Origin: Trichopria drosophilae
Lineage: Eukaryota > Arthropoda > Insecta > Hymenoptera > Diapriidae
Length of the DNA stretch: 64,000 nt
Assembly (NCBI GenBank): GCA_030407085.1
Contig: CM059587.1
Coordinates: 71,289,001-71,353,000 of the forward strand
Direction: 5' to 3'
In this document: positions 12,039-21,954 of the stretch, piece by piece
How positions within the stretch are numbered: position 1 is the stretch's first letter
How the letters are laid out: the number at the start of each line of letters is the position of its first letter
Made by a program: the position numbers and the translations under genes
Notes under the pieces: model-generated
What the model was told of the DNA's origin: nothing
Seen by the model: only the letters and a program-made list of their open reading frames with translations
The model's database searches: none

Positions 12039-12375
12039 TTCTTCATAGTAAGCGCAAAATGCGATTTTGCTCCCCGTTTTCGAGGAGCAAAATGCGATTT
12101 CGCTCACCCACTTCTCATCCACGCTTAAACATTGCTTTTTGCGAATAAAAGTTGAAGCATTTTGCGATAACTATAAAGAAAAATATCGTTCATGACACGT
12201 GCGCAACATTTCGCGCACTTGTTATGAAAAATACTATATGTAATAAGAACCTGTCACTGCGTTCAATTTGAAAATTTATTTACCTTATATAATAGAAAAA
12301 AAATAGCTTCCAATGAATGTAATCAACTAATCCTACATTATCATTCTATATGAAGAAGTATGTATCTATCTCCAG
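12039..12375. other. AT-rich spacer with a short local repeat
   Basis: The stretch contains the short direct and inverted repeat GCAAAATGCGATTT (12056 and 12089) around CTCCCCGTTTTCGAGGAG. No gene is seen. Confidence 0.45.
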
Positions 12376-12709
12376 AAGAAAAAATTTGTTCCACAACATG
12401 GACGTCATTGCGTAGATAATAATTGGAATGCTTGGGTCTCTTCCCTATTAAAATCTGAGCGAAGTAAAAAAAAAACAATACAGAATATTGACAAATCGAC
12501 GAACAAAAAGAGACAAAATGAAGACCAAAACGAAAGTTCTGTAGCTGCTAAAAAAATAAGAAAAAATACAGGCAGACCGACTATAAACAAAATTTTGAAT
12601 TTATTGGAAAATAACGAACTTACTCCAACCGAATTTCAACGACAAACAAATTTGACTGAATTGGAATTCAACAATGTAATGACACCAGACACATTTATTA
12701 TAGACAAAG
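12376..12709 (+). CDS. Unrecognised exon-like open frame inside the foldback element
   Basis: A 334-bp open stretch is bounded by an AG acceptor after a pyrimidine-rich run (TATCTATCTCCAG) and a GT donor (AAAG|GTAAAT). It starts in phase 0 and ends in phase 1. The peptide begins KKKFVPQHGRHCVDNNWNAW, has a Lys/Asn-rich middle (KKTIQNIDKSTNKKRQ), and a more structured end (GRPTINKILNLLENNELTPT). The composition looks coding-like rather than random AT. No family was recognised. No partner exon was securely found, although 12954-13178 downstream is open in the same direction. It could be a fragment of a transposase or of a captured host gene. Confidence 0.35.
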
Positions 12710-14333
12710 GTAAATATATATAGCACGAGTTTCTACTTAAATTATGTGTGATGATTAAGGGGAATTTCTACCTTACTAAGTAAAAAACAAACAAATTTAT
12801 TTTTTTTAAATGTTAATTAATTAATTAATTTATTGAAAATAAACGACAAAAACCATAAAAATCGCCTTTTTTATGGGTTTTTCACGATTTTTACAATGAA
12901 AACCGCATTTGCTCCAATTTTCACTATGATATTCGAATTCAGCGGACCAAAATATGTATATCAGAAAACATGGGCGTGCTAAAGATATGAAGAGCGACAC
13001 TTTCGGAAGTTTATCCGAAAAGTGTATTGTACGTTATATGTATCTTATTATAGGTTGCTGCCTGGTACCCAATCTAAGTACCGAATATGACGAAGTACTG
13101 AATATGATACGAGTAGTATCCGGGTTGGATAATAATTTAAAAGAAAAATGCAGACAATCTTCATGCCAGGAGTACTAAAAAATAGTGCATATAAAAATCT
13201 GGCCAAATAGGTCATTTTAAAATATACGGAAGATGATGATGAATCAGATGAAAAAGAAGAGATAAAATATCTCAAGTATAATTAATATAAATTTATTTAA
13301 ACTTCGGCACTCGTGCGCCGCGGTCAGCACTCGTGCGTGAAATCGTATTTGACACATTAACAACGGCGCAAAAATTTTACGCATAGTTGGTATATCGAAA
13401 ACTTATATATGCAACTCGTACCCTATTACTTTTGTAAGTGCGTTACGAGGGTAAATTATTTTCAAGAAATATATATTTAAACGTTGCCAATTTTCTCAAA
13501 CATTCCACCGTTCTATATAAAATCTCGTATTGCCAATTTTTTTGTGACCTCGTCACACCATTCTAAGCTTGTTAAGAATGTAAAAAAAAACAATATTCGT
13601 GAATATAAAATAACATTAACTCCTAATATTGTAAGAATTTGATTGTTTTTAAATTTGTCGTGCTTTAAAATACTTTTTAGTCGGGATAAAACAGTGTAAT
13701 TCCATCGTATTTTTTCTCTCGTGCATGAAACAGGTAATCAATCTCTTAAATGATATAACCACGTTTTTGAACTAATGTCAAATGCCTCATATGTGAAATT
13801 CAAACTCAATACCCAATTCGTAAGTACGTACTTTCGTTACAAACAGAAACAGGTGATTAGTTGAAGGGTATAAGACAATTGACAAGATAACTAGTTTTGT
13901 GATCAGATTATCGTACTATCGGGTTTTTCAAAATTTCCTTTGCATGAAACATTTTTAAATATTCAATGATAATTTTTCAGATGGAACCTGAAAAGAATTT
14001 CAGAATTAATGGCGTGTCGTGTCACAACAGCTGAAGGATATGAGTGGAAGATGGAAAAATTGAAAAGAAAACTGTATGATATCGCACCATTGGATGGTAA
14101 AGACCCACAGCACTTTTTACGTCATGTATTTTTATTTAAATTTTGATTTTTTCAAACTTTTCCTCTTAAAAGCAATTTAATGTAACAGGAGTACAGTTTC
14201 GTCGGCTGTGGTTGGTGATTTTTTTACAGACACATAACCTTTATAACCTTTATGCGGGTCTTTTTCACGCGTGAAGTATAAATTTCGTGTGTGAAGCGAA
14301 CGTCGTGCACGGTACAAAATCCTATTATAAAGT
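12710..14333. other. Interior of foldback element, mostly AT-rich, no firm gene
   Basis: An open frame at 12954-13178 (MYIRKHGRAKDMKSDTFG...) could be a further exon of the preceding frame, but it lacks a clear acceptor and a recognisable domain. The GC-richer phrase CACTCGTGCGCCGCGGTCAG near 13308 partly repeats itself at 13327. Nothing else is supported. Confidence 0.4.
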
Positions 14334-14583
14334 TACTACTCTGAGAGTAATCTGAGAGTCGTAAAATACCTACAAGAAATGTAAAATTACTACAGAGGTT
14401 GTAAATTTATGTAGGCAAATAGTAATTTTACACAGCTTAATCGTTTCAGGGGTGCAGTTAATCATACTCTCCTAACTTTACAACGTCGAGTTGAATTTTA
14501 CAATTCAAAGTACAATTCTGAAAGTAGTAAAATTACTACTCTCAGAATAGGTATTTATTACGACTCACTCTGAGAGTAGCCAT
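14334..14583. mobile_element. Small hairpin element
   Basis: The left end, TTACTACTCTGAGAGTAATC followed by GAGAGTCGTAAAATACCT (14334-14375), is the imperfect reverse complement of the right end (14536-14583). The GTAAAATTACTA motif also recurs near both ends. About 250 bp, no ORF, consistent with a MITE. Superfamily and target duplication were not determined. Confidence 0.5.
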
Positions 14584-14929
14584 TTTAGAATTTTGTTGTA
14601 ATGTTACCACTCTATCGAAAATATCCAGGCAGTTGTTTCCACATGGTCAGGTCAAACCACGTGGAATGATCAGGTCGCGACCAAGACGTTTCGTGGCATT
14701 TGATCAGGTCGAGCCTCGTGGGCACTTGGTCATGTCATGACCACTTGGTTAAGACATTTGTAAAATAATAGTATATTGTGTAACACGGGGGGAGGTAACC
14801 TTCTCCATTTAGGGTCGAGTACGATATTTACAGTACTCGGCTGTGGTACATGCGAGCGCCTTCGGCTTCATAAGCACAAGCATAATATATATTTTCCATA
14901 ATATTTTTTATTCTAGTACTCTATGTTGA
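14584..14929. other. Spacer, no gene seen
   Basis: Unassigned DNA between the small hairpin and the diverged satellite. It contains a short direct repetition of GGTCAGGTC / GATCAGGTC phrases (14645-14710). No coding potential is seen. Confidence 0.4.
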
Positions 14930-15345
14930 CCTCGACATTTTGGATTTCTAAATTCTGATCTTAGATTCGTAATTAGTGACCACGAAAACCACCCAATACT
15001 AAGATTGACTTAGTTTGTGTAATAATTTACATTTTTATCGGCCACATTGGATCTGCTATGTTGAATTTCAAGATTCTAATTTTAAATCCGTAATCAGCGA
15101 CATCGAAAATCTCCAATATTTAATTTCGTTTAGGTTGAGTTGTATTGTAGGTATTTGGTCCGCCATGTTTCATCCGCCATATTATATTTAAAAATTATTA
15201 TTTAAGATGCGTAATCAGCGATTTCGAAAACGCCGAGATGCGGAGTTTCATCTAATTTAAGTATTATTTTGTAAGTTGTTCCGCCATTTTGTATTTCAAA
15301 ATTATGAATTCATATTCGAAATCAGCGACCTCAAAAACTTTTGTA
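14930..15345 (-). repeat. Diverged satellite units related to the 61.6-63.3 kb array
   Basis: On the minus strand, three to four units of roughly 110-120 bp share the phrases TCGCTGATTACGAAT (plus-strand text CGTAATCAGCGACATCGAAA at 15091 and similar at 15211), AAAATGGCGGA and a TTCAAAAT block. The same phrases define the satellite at 61557-63310 and pieces at 51720-51960 and 52260-52400. The copies here are highly diverged. Confidence 0.6.
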
Positions 15346-16061
15346 TACCAACTTGCATGTGAATCGGATGCACCGTTCAAATCGTAATACAAATGTAATA
15401 TATTTCTATATTACAATTTTTTCAAAACACCAGTATTAAAATTTATTCTTTTTTTTTTCTAAAAAATCGGTCCACATCAATCTTTTGTAAATTTTGTGAT
15501 GAATATTTTGCATTTTTACTCATTAAAATCGGTTAAGAACAGTTACCTGTAGAGGATTTTGAAACGAATAAACGCTCCGATCCGCACTGTGCGGCGGTCG
15601 GCGTCTCGAGAAGCCACATCGTGAACTCACTCTCGTTCTGCTGACGTCCCAGACAGGTCGCCTGCGGACATAGGACTTCCTCGCAGCAGACGTCTTTTCT
15701 CCAGCGACGAGAAGAGTCGATAGATTAGCGGTGATCGTGGGAGATAGGCTCGATCACCACTTTTTGGAACCTTCGTAAGTTGGATGACTTTACTGCAACT
15801 TACGTAAGATTTAGGGCTTTCCAGAGTAACTCTAAAGGTAATCTTAAACGATTGATCGGAAAATATATTGGTTTCAGTTCCTAAATCTACTTGAGCTCCA
15901 CTCTTTTATTATTTACCCAATTCCTTACGTCCCACTGGGGGAATTGAGTTCATCTCAACCGTTCGTATGTCCATTTGGCACATTCCGCTTCGTTCTCCGG
16001 TGATCACAACGTGCAGATTTCTTTTGATGCCCACCTGGCGACATCAAACCGTAAAAAATCT
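15346..16061. other. Spacer with a GC-rich patch
   Basis: A GC-rich patch at about 15565-15770 contains CGTCTCGAGAAGCCACATCG and several self-complementary pieces. It could be part of a retroelement 5' region, but no frame or motif could be recognised. The remainder is unassigned. Confidence 0.35.
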
Positions 16062-16772
16062 ATAAAGGACCCCGCCATTTCATTATGGAAATTGGGTTTC
16101 GGTCAAAGTCACTGTATGTGGATTATGTGATAGCTCTCAACATCCTAATAAAAACTGTCAATGGGCGCTAAGTCCAAAAATTGACGTATATCGACTTTCG
16201 AAGGTCGCAAGTATGCGCAATTCATCATTTTACCGGAAAACCCTAGTAAAAATAGTTCGTTGACTTAAACTGAATTAACTTGAACTTCTTGTGTTAAGAT
16301 TGATATGCATGTGACCCTAAACCATGCAGATCTTGATGATCCCCACGGACCACCCGATGCCCCAGGTCGCCGGCTAAGGGGACGGTCCACGACTTTCTAT
16401 ATCTACGATTTATGATATCTATAATTCTTGCGATTATTGTGTATGTAGTTTAAGGACTCGAGAATGGTGCTTGTCCGATTCGGTACCTCAAGTGCCCAAG
16501 GATTTCCCGCACTATCCTATGCTGCAGGTATAACCTCAGGTTGCCAAAAGTCCAAGTTAATTCATTTGAACTCAGCTAGCTATTTTTATCCGAGTTTACG
16601 CCAAAATGCTGAATTGCGCAAAACTGCGACCTTCGTAAGTCGAGATACATCGATTTTTGGACTTGGTGCCCATGGACACTTTTGATCAGGATTTGAGATC
16701 TATCATATACTCCAAATCCAGCGACTTTCACCGAAACCCAATTTCCACAAGGAAATGGCGGGGTCCTTTACG
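16062..16772. mobile_element. Hairpin element with AAAGGACCCCGCCATTTC ends
   Basis: The left terminal block AAAGGACCCCGCCATTTC (16065) is mirrored by GAAATGGCGGGGTCCTTT (ending near 16769). An inner inverted pair, CCAAAAATTGACGTATATCG (16171), is mirrored near 16640-16663. The total length is about 710 bp. The open frame at 16464-16685 has no recognisable domain. Probably a non-autonomous DNA transposon of unknown superfamily. Confidence 0.65.
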
Positions 16773-18239
16773 ATTAAATTAACCTTACCCAAAAGTAGCA
16801 GGTTACAAGGCGCTGGAAAGCACCCTTCATAACCAGTCGGAAACCATGCTCCTGTTACATAAATATGGTATATGAATAATTCTACGGTACTTTTAACTTT
16901 TCGCTTTTAAAATTCATAAAATATTATTTGAGTGGCACGTTAATGGGACATTTTTTTCTTGTTTCTACAGCTCTAAGTGAGTAAGAAACAGTTGGCGTAA
17001 CTAATTTTCACCCAGAGTTATTTTTCATATTACACAAAGTACGGTAAAAATGAAACTTTTTACAATAATTTCGTAATTTCAACAAAATGGTAGAAAGATA
17101 AAATTCTATAATGCGCCTTATCTTTTATCGAGTATTTATACTTTAGACGAAAATAGCCACAAGTAGATGATGATGAAAAAAAAACAAACAAATAGTAATG
17201 AAGATTAGAATAAAATACTACAAAGCAGTTCATAATAGAAACAATAGTACATTATGTAACATGGATGCTAAGTTTCGTATACGGGACGTAGGTGAGTGAC
17301 CGCTCGAGCCGAAGGCGAGTCCGCGAGCCGTATAAAGACCTAGCTTTCACGTTGCATACGATACTTTATGTAATAAAGATACGATTTCCAAGTTGTCAAG
17401 GATTCATTTTCAAGGATGATAGGGCGAGGGCGGGGGCAAGATAGCAGGGTGTTCGGGGGGCGCAGCCTCCCGATGAACAAATAATTAACCACATTAATAG
17501 CGTATTCTATCCCTTTCACTGTTTCTGTACTCTTGCCCTGAAAAGTGTTAACAAACACCGTCCGCGTGCAAGTCGCGCGGCCCGAGCGGCTACAGATGGA
17601 GATTACCTTATGGACTGTCCGGGTTTTTGTTTGAAAATAAATATTTTTAAAGATATAATTTGTGTATAAAAACATTTAATAAGTCTAACGAAATTTTCAT
17701 GGTCATAGGTGGCTCATACAGACCCTCAGTTTGAAGATAAATGTCAATTTAATATTGAGACAATATGTGTCTAATAGCCGGCGATACAGGGTTAGAACAC
17801 GTACACAATGTTGGGCCAAAATTTTGGGTCTCTTCAGAAATTTGTTGTCTGCAAAAAAATACATACAATGATAATAATTGACAAAAAAAAATGTTTTTAA
17901 ACTCGCAATAACAAAAACGTAAACACTTACAGGCATTGTGAAAATCTTTTTGTTTCTCTCCCCGATAGAATTGGGATTTACAAACAAAACTCTAAATTAA
18001 AAACATACAATTATATAAAAAAAGAATTTTTAATTACACAATGTTATTAATTGATTATTATACATACGACTTAAATGCACTACACTCCACTTTGTCACAC
18101 AACGAGTGAAATCATACCGTGACATTACAAGCCTTATACGTAACACTAATACCGTGACATTAAAAGCATTTGTACGAAACACTAACTCCAAGCAACCAAG
18201 TTTAAATTTGGGCGTTTTAAATTCATGGAACACATTATC
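16773..18239. other. Interior of foldback element, no gene recognised
   Basis: AT-rich sequence with one GC-richer patch (about 17270-17600). Open frames at 17340-17675, 17703-17987 and 18030-18233 on the minus strand show no domain, signal or conserved motif. The last of these lies directly downstream of the Penelope-like relic but does not show a GIY-YIG endonuclease motif. Confidence 0.4.
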
Positions 18240-18767
18240 TACTACATGTTAATACAATTTTTTTGAATTTTTGGCGTTATCAATCACAAAATCAAATGAA
18301 AAATTATGCATGTAAACAATTACAAATTACAATCAAATCATAATCGTATTCTTATTAAATAAAAGATCTTTTGGATTTTTTATGCACGTAACCATGTGTG
18401 AACTGTGTTGGCCATTTTGGAATTCCTTTAATTTAATATTAGCTAAGTTTTCAGTTAGCCCTTCAATGTATGGAAAACTAATACTTTTTGAAGGTACATT
18501 ATTATTGCTGCTTATTATGTTATTATTGTTTGGCTTTAAATGTAAGAGACGTGTTTTTATGCAATGATTTATTAGTGTTATTGGATAACCGTTTTGTTGT
18601 AGGGTTTTTTTAATTAAGTTCAATTTTTTTTTGGTGAAAATCAACCGAATACAGTTTTATTGTACGGTCAATAAGACCGTAAATCATACCTATTTTTTGG
18701 GACATTCGATGGATAGAGTCAAAATGGAGATATCTACCTGACTACGTTGATTTGTGGTACCAATCAT

Positions 18768-19084
18768 TTATAAAAATTTTGTTTTTTTCACATCAATGTT
18801 AGTTTTAACCGGAATACAAGTAATTTGTTTTTTTATATTAGAATTCGTCCATCACTGGCTTGATGTCATCGAGGCATCATGCACTGTATAATTATTTAAT
18901 CACCACATTTATGTAAGTTAAACTACAATTAATAACTATGTATTTTGGGAACGTTTTTTGTAAATCCTTATTTTGTTTTTTTAGTTAATAAACTTCTGAA
19001 GAGGGTCATCACATTGACCGAAACCTAAATTCAACGTTCTTTTTTTATGTTATTGATCGTCTCACCATTGCTCACTATTCGAAA
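18768..19084 (+). mobile_element. 317-bp insert in the Penelope relic with 10-bp target duplication
   Basis: TACCAATCAT occurs at 18758-18767 and again at 19085-19094, exactly flanking the insert, and removing one copy plus the insert restores the Penelope RT frame at DWY. The insert contains a structured motif at 18990-19030 and an A/T-rich end next to the first duplication. It is best read as a terminal fragment (3' end or pseudo-LTR) of another Penelope-like element on the plus strand. Confidence 0.65.
18990..19030 (+). ncRNA. Hammerhead-ribozyme-like core in a Penelope-type terminal repeat
   Basis: CTGAAGA (18996-19002) is followed by G, then the stem GGTCA / TGACC closing a short loop, then GAAAC (19020). 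CUGANGA, stem II and GAAA are the conserved core of hammerhead ribozymes, and such motifs are known in the pseudo-LTRs of Penelope-like elements. An extra G next to stem II and an unverified stem III/I mean that activity cannot be claimed. Confidence 0.45.
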
Positions 19085-19259
19085 TACCAATCATGCTTTA
19101 AACTTCCATCTTTTTGTATAAAAATTGTAGTATCAAGGAAATTTATTTGTTTATTATTTTCTCGTTCTATTGTGAATTTATACCTGTTTTCTGGAATTAA
19201 AGAAATTAACCATAAATCTGTAAATAGTATTTATACTACAACTGGTCGATACTAAGACG

Positions 19260-20640
19260 TGAAATGTATGTTAGATTGTACACTCTGAAATTTGGACAAA
19301 ATTGTACTTTAAGCTCGATTTTCTTCATTACAGTGCTTCATAGTCTTACAAAACATATAATAATATATTAGACAAAAAGAATCTAGATTTTACAGTTTGA
19401 TATTTATTTGCATTGACAATATATTGTCACGTACTGTAAAAGTTAAAAGTACTGTAGAATTAATCGTATCTGGTATATACACGGGACGAGACTTTGCCAC
19501 GGAGACTTGCACGAGAAGAACTTAAACTAAAAATTGGACTTTTATCATTGGAATTAATACTTAAAATACATATTTTGACGACCTGATTGCTGACAAAATA
19601 ATAAATAATTTTTGGAACCTTAAAAACTTCTTAAATATAATAATTTTTGCAAAAAAACATCGATTTTCGACGATAATAGACTAATAAATTTTTAATTTTC
19701 AAAAAAATTGGACTTTTATTCTTGGAATCAGTACTTCAATTATATATGTTGACGACCCAATCATAAAAAAAAATTGTGGGCCCATAAAAATCCTTACATT
19801 TAGGGTCGATACACTGGTTTTGGCCACTTTAAGGTTTTGCATGACAATTATTATATACAGGGCATTCCACGCCAACTTGACCAGGCTGTGAACCTCGCTC
19901 CCACAGATGTTGCTGCAAATTTTTTATATGGTTTCTCCTTTGAAAAGAAGCACTCAAATTTTGTGAGATCATTTCGACGTTTTTTTATGACCTTAGATTG
20001 ATTAAAAAAATGCCATTCCCGAAAATTCGGAAAAAATTCTCAAAATTCCCGAAAAATACTAGAAATTGTTTGAAAATGTATCCAAAGTGGTTGGTTAGGT
20101 TAGGTTAGGTCATTGTTGACCCAAATTCGATGAAAATTCGGCAAAAAAATTTGTAAAAAATCGAAAACAGATGGCGAAAAATGTAAAAAATTACCAAATA
20201 TTTTAAAAACTGCTTTCAGAATTAAATTGCCTATGATTTGGGATATTTTTCCCCAGTTTTTTGATATTTTTTAAATTTTTTTACCAAAATTTTCACCTAA
20301 TTTGGGCCTGAAATGACCTAACCATAAATTATACCACATTGGATAAATATTCAGAAAATGCAACAAATTTTTCAAAAATTTCGAATGTTATACCAATATT
20401 TTTGGATTTTGTGACATTTTTTTAACAGAAATGTTTACCTAATGTGGGCTTCAAATGACCTTCCAAATAATTTTACCACATTGGAAAAATTTTCAAAAAT
20501 TGCAACAAATTCTCAAAAGTTCAAAAAACAGCAACAAATTTTAAAAAAATGTTTCCAATGTGGTAAAATTAATTTGCTATTTTTGCAAAAATCACTACAT
20601 TTAGGAATTTATTTCGGACCCAACGAAAATTTTTAAGGCG
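19260..20640. other. Low-complexity AT-rich stretch with degenerate repetition
   Basis: From about 19990 to 20600 the sequence is dominated by reiterated phrases such as AAAAATTTTCAAAAATTGCA and ACCACATTGGA, alternating with AATGACCT and AATTTGGGC. This is a degenerate short-period tandem structure. A short (TTAGG) run occurs at 20094-20110. No gene is supported. Confidence 0.5.
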
Positions 20641-21950
20641 GCTGCATGTGTTCCTGCGAGAGGCATGCAGACGTGAGTATAAGTTCTCAGCTTATACCAA
20701 CTCACCCCGCTGCACGTGATGCGCTGGTAAACAAAAAATGATGGATTTTGATGCAGAAAACGCTAAGGGGGGAACAGGGGAGCCGAAAAATTCCCGTCTT
20801 CAACCGGCGAGCAGAGATCTCAGGGGGCGAATCCATTATTGCGGGCAAGTACTCTGCAGATTCCTGCCGTTAAAATTGGCGGAACCGGGAGCGGAATTCG
20901 TAGGACCCACAGCGTGACCAGCATCTCGAGCGTTGTCAGCAACGGTAGCGCGTTTAGTAACGCAACTGCTGACGATCAGGAGTGTGCCAGCAGACACTGG
21001 ACGAACCTCACGGAGGCCCAGTTCTTTCCGCTAATGGCTGAGGAAATGACGAAGATGTTGGCCGTCTGCGACAACCAGCGCAACATCATCAGCAACGTTG
21101 TCAATGATGGCCTCAAGAATATGCGGAAGTTGGTCACCGATTTTAGGACCTAGCGAGAAACGGCGGATAAATTGGCGTAACATTTCCAAAAGAACATGGA
21201 ATATGGAGAGGAAGGCCGGAAAGCCAGGAGACATACGAGGGAGAAGATCCAGGCTAGCCATCCTGGCCTTCTTGGAGATTGTGTAGACGACGGCGCGCAG
21301 GTTGATGGAGATCGGCCGCCTGAAAATCGGGTAGGTAGGTTGCCGAGTGCGGGAGATTCGTGAATCTCACAGATGCTTCCGCGGCCAATATTTCGGCCAT
21401 TTGGCGGCGGAATGTAAGGGAGAGGATCGAAGTTCCCGATGTTAGAGGAGTGGCGGTGAGGGCGATAAGGCTGCTACGTGCACCAATGAGCCTCACTGCC
21501 ATGCATGTAGTACGCGCGCGGGGAGGGCACCCATTCGGATCACGTTCCGGGATCCGTGCGATGTGAGTTCTTTAAAGAGTCGATAAGGGGGCGACAATAA
21601 CATCGTCGCTTCCTTAAAGTCAGGGCAGAGACGCCACGTGGCGTCTGAGAATGGTAAGACCCGTAGATGCCCTTAAGGTAAAGAACGAGGCCCCACCCTG
21701 AAGTAATACTGACGCTGCTCCGGGGTGGATTCGGCCTGGCCTCGGTGGATATTACTCTAACCTGTTTTTATTAGACGGGGGAGAGCGGGTTTAGGCGGTC
21801 CCACTGCCGTCGTTGTCCTAGGGGCGACTTGGATTTATCCTTTCGCATCTCGTACTTCGGCTGTAGCTGGAACCCGTCACAACGTCTGAGAGCAGATTTT
21901 CCCGTTTTTTAACCACTTGAAAGATATAAAAAAAAAATAATAATAATAAT
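20641..21950 (+). mobile_element. R1-like non-LTR retrotransposon, internally deleted
   Basis: The 5' part contains a start region with the gag N-terminal frames (from the ATG at 20741). The 3' part (about 21570-21950) is a GC-rich 3' UTR ending in A(10) and AAT repeats at about 21929-21955. Between them almost the entire gag C-terminus, endonuclease and RT are missing. The style of the 3' UTR (GGCGGTCCCACTGCCGTCG near 21795, then a poly-A/AAT tail) and of the gag fits R1-clade elements. The tail lies next to the right foldback arm. Confidence 0.6.
20741..21560 (+). pseudogene. Gag-like ORF1 fragment of the R1-like element
   Basis: From the ATG at 20741 the frame reads MDFDAENAKGGTGEPKNSRL, then shifts near 20830 to the frame containing RTHSVTSISSVVSNGS and ECASRHWTNLTEAQFFPLMA. 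That frame continues through EMTKMLAVCDNQRNIISN and LVTDFRT, followed by a stop at 21151. The Ser-rich head followed by a helical segment is usual for R1/Jockey gag proteins before the zinc knuckles. No CCHC knuckle remains, and further downstream frames are broken. Function is lost. Confidence 0.5.
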
Positions 21951-21954
21951 AGTA

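Larger units (their letters stand above)
18333..19255 (-). pseudogene. Penelope-like reverse transcriptase fragment, interrupted
   Basis: Read on the minus strand, 19255-19085 encodes NRYKFTIERENNKQINFLDT and ends at HDWY. After a 317-bp interruption, the frame resumes at DWYHKST, followed by SGRYLHFDSIHRMSQKIG and IDRTIKLYS. It continues with LIKKTLQQNGYPITLINHCI and SFPYIEGLTENLA. The order FLD...DWYHK...SGRYLHF...NGYP...PYIEGL is that of the C-terminal RT region of Penelope-like elements. A stop sits in place of the expected Trp after DWYHKST, and there is a frameshift near 18640. The GIY-YIG domain was not found downstream, so this copy is truncated and dead. Confidence 0.75.

Noticed and set aside
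20094..20110. (TTAGG)n run as a telomere
   Set aside because: Only about three repeats, interstitial, inside degenerate AT-rich repeats.
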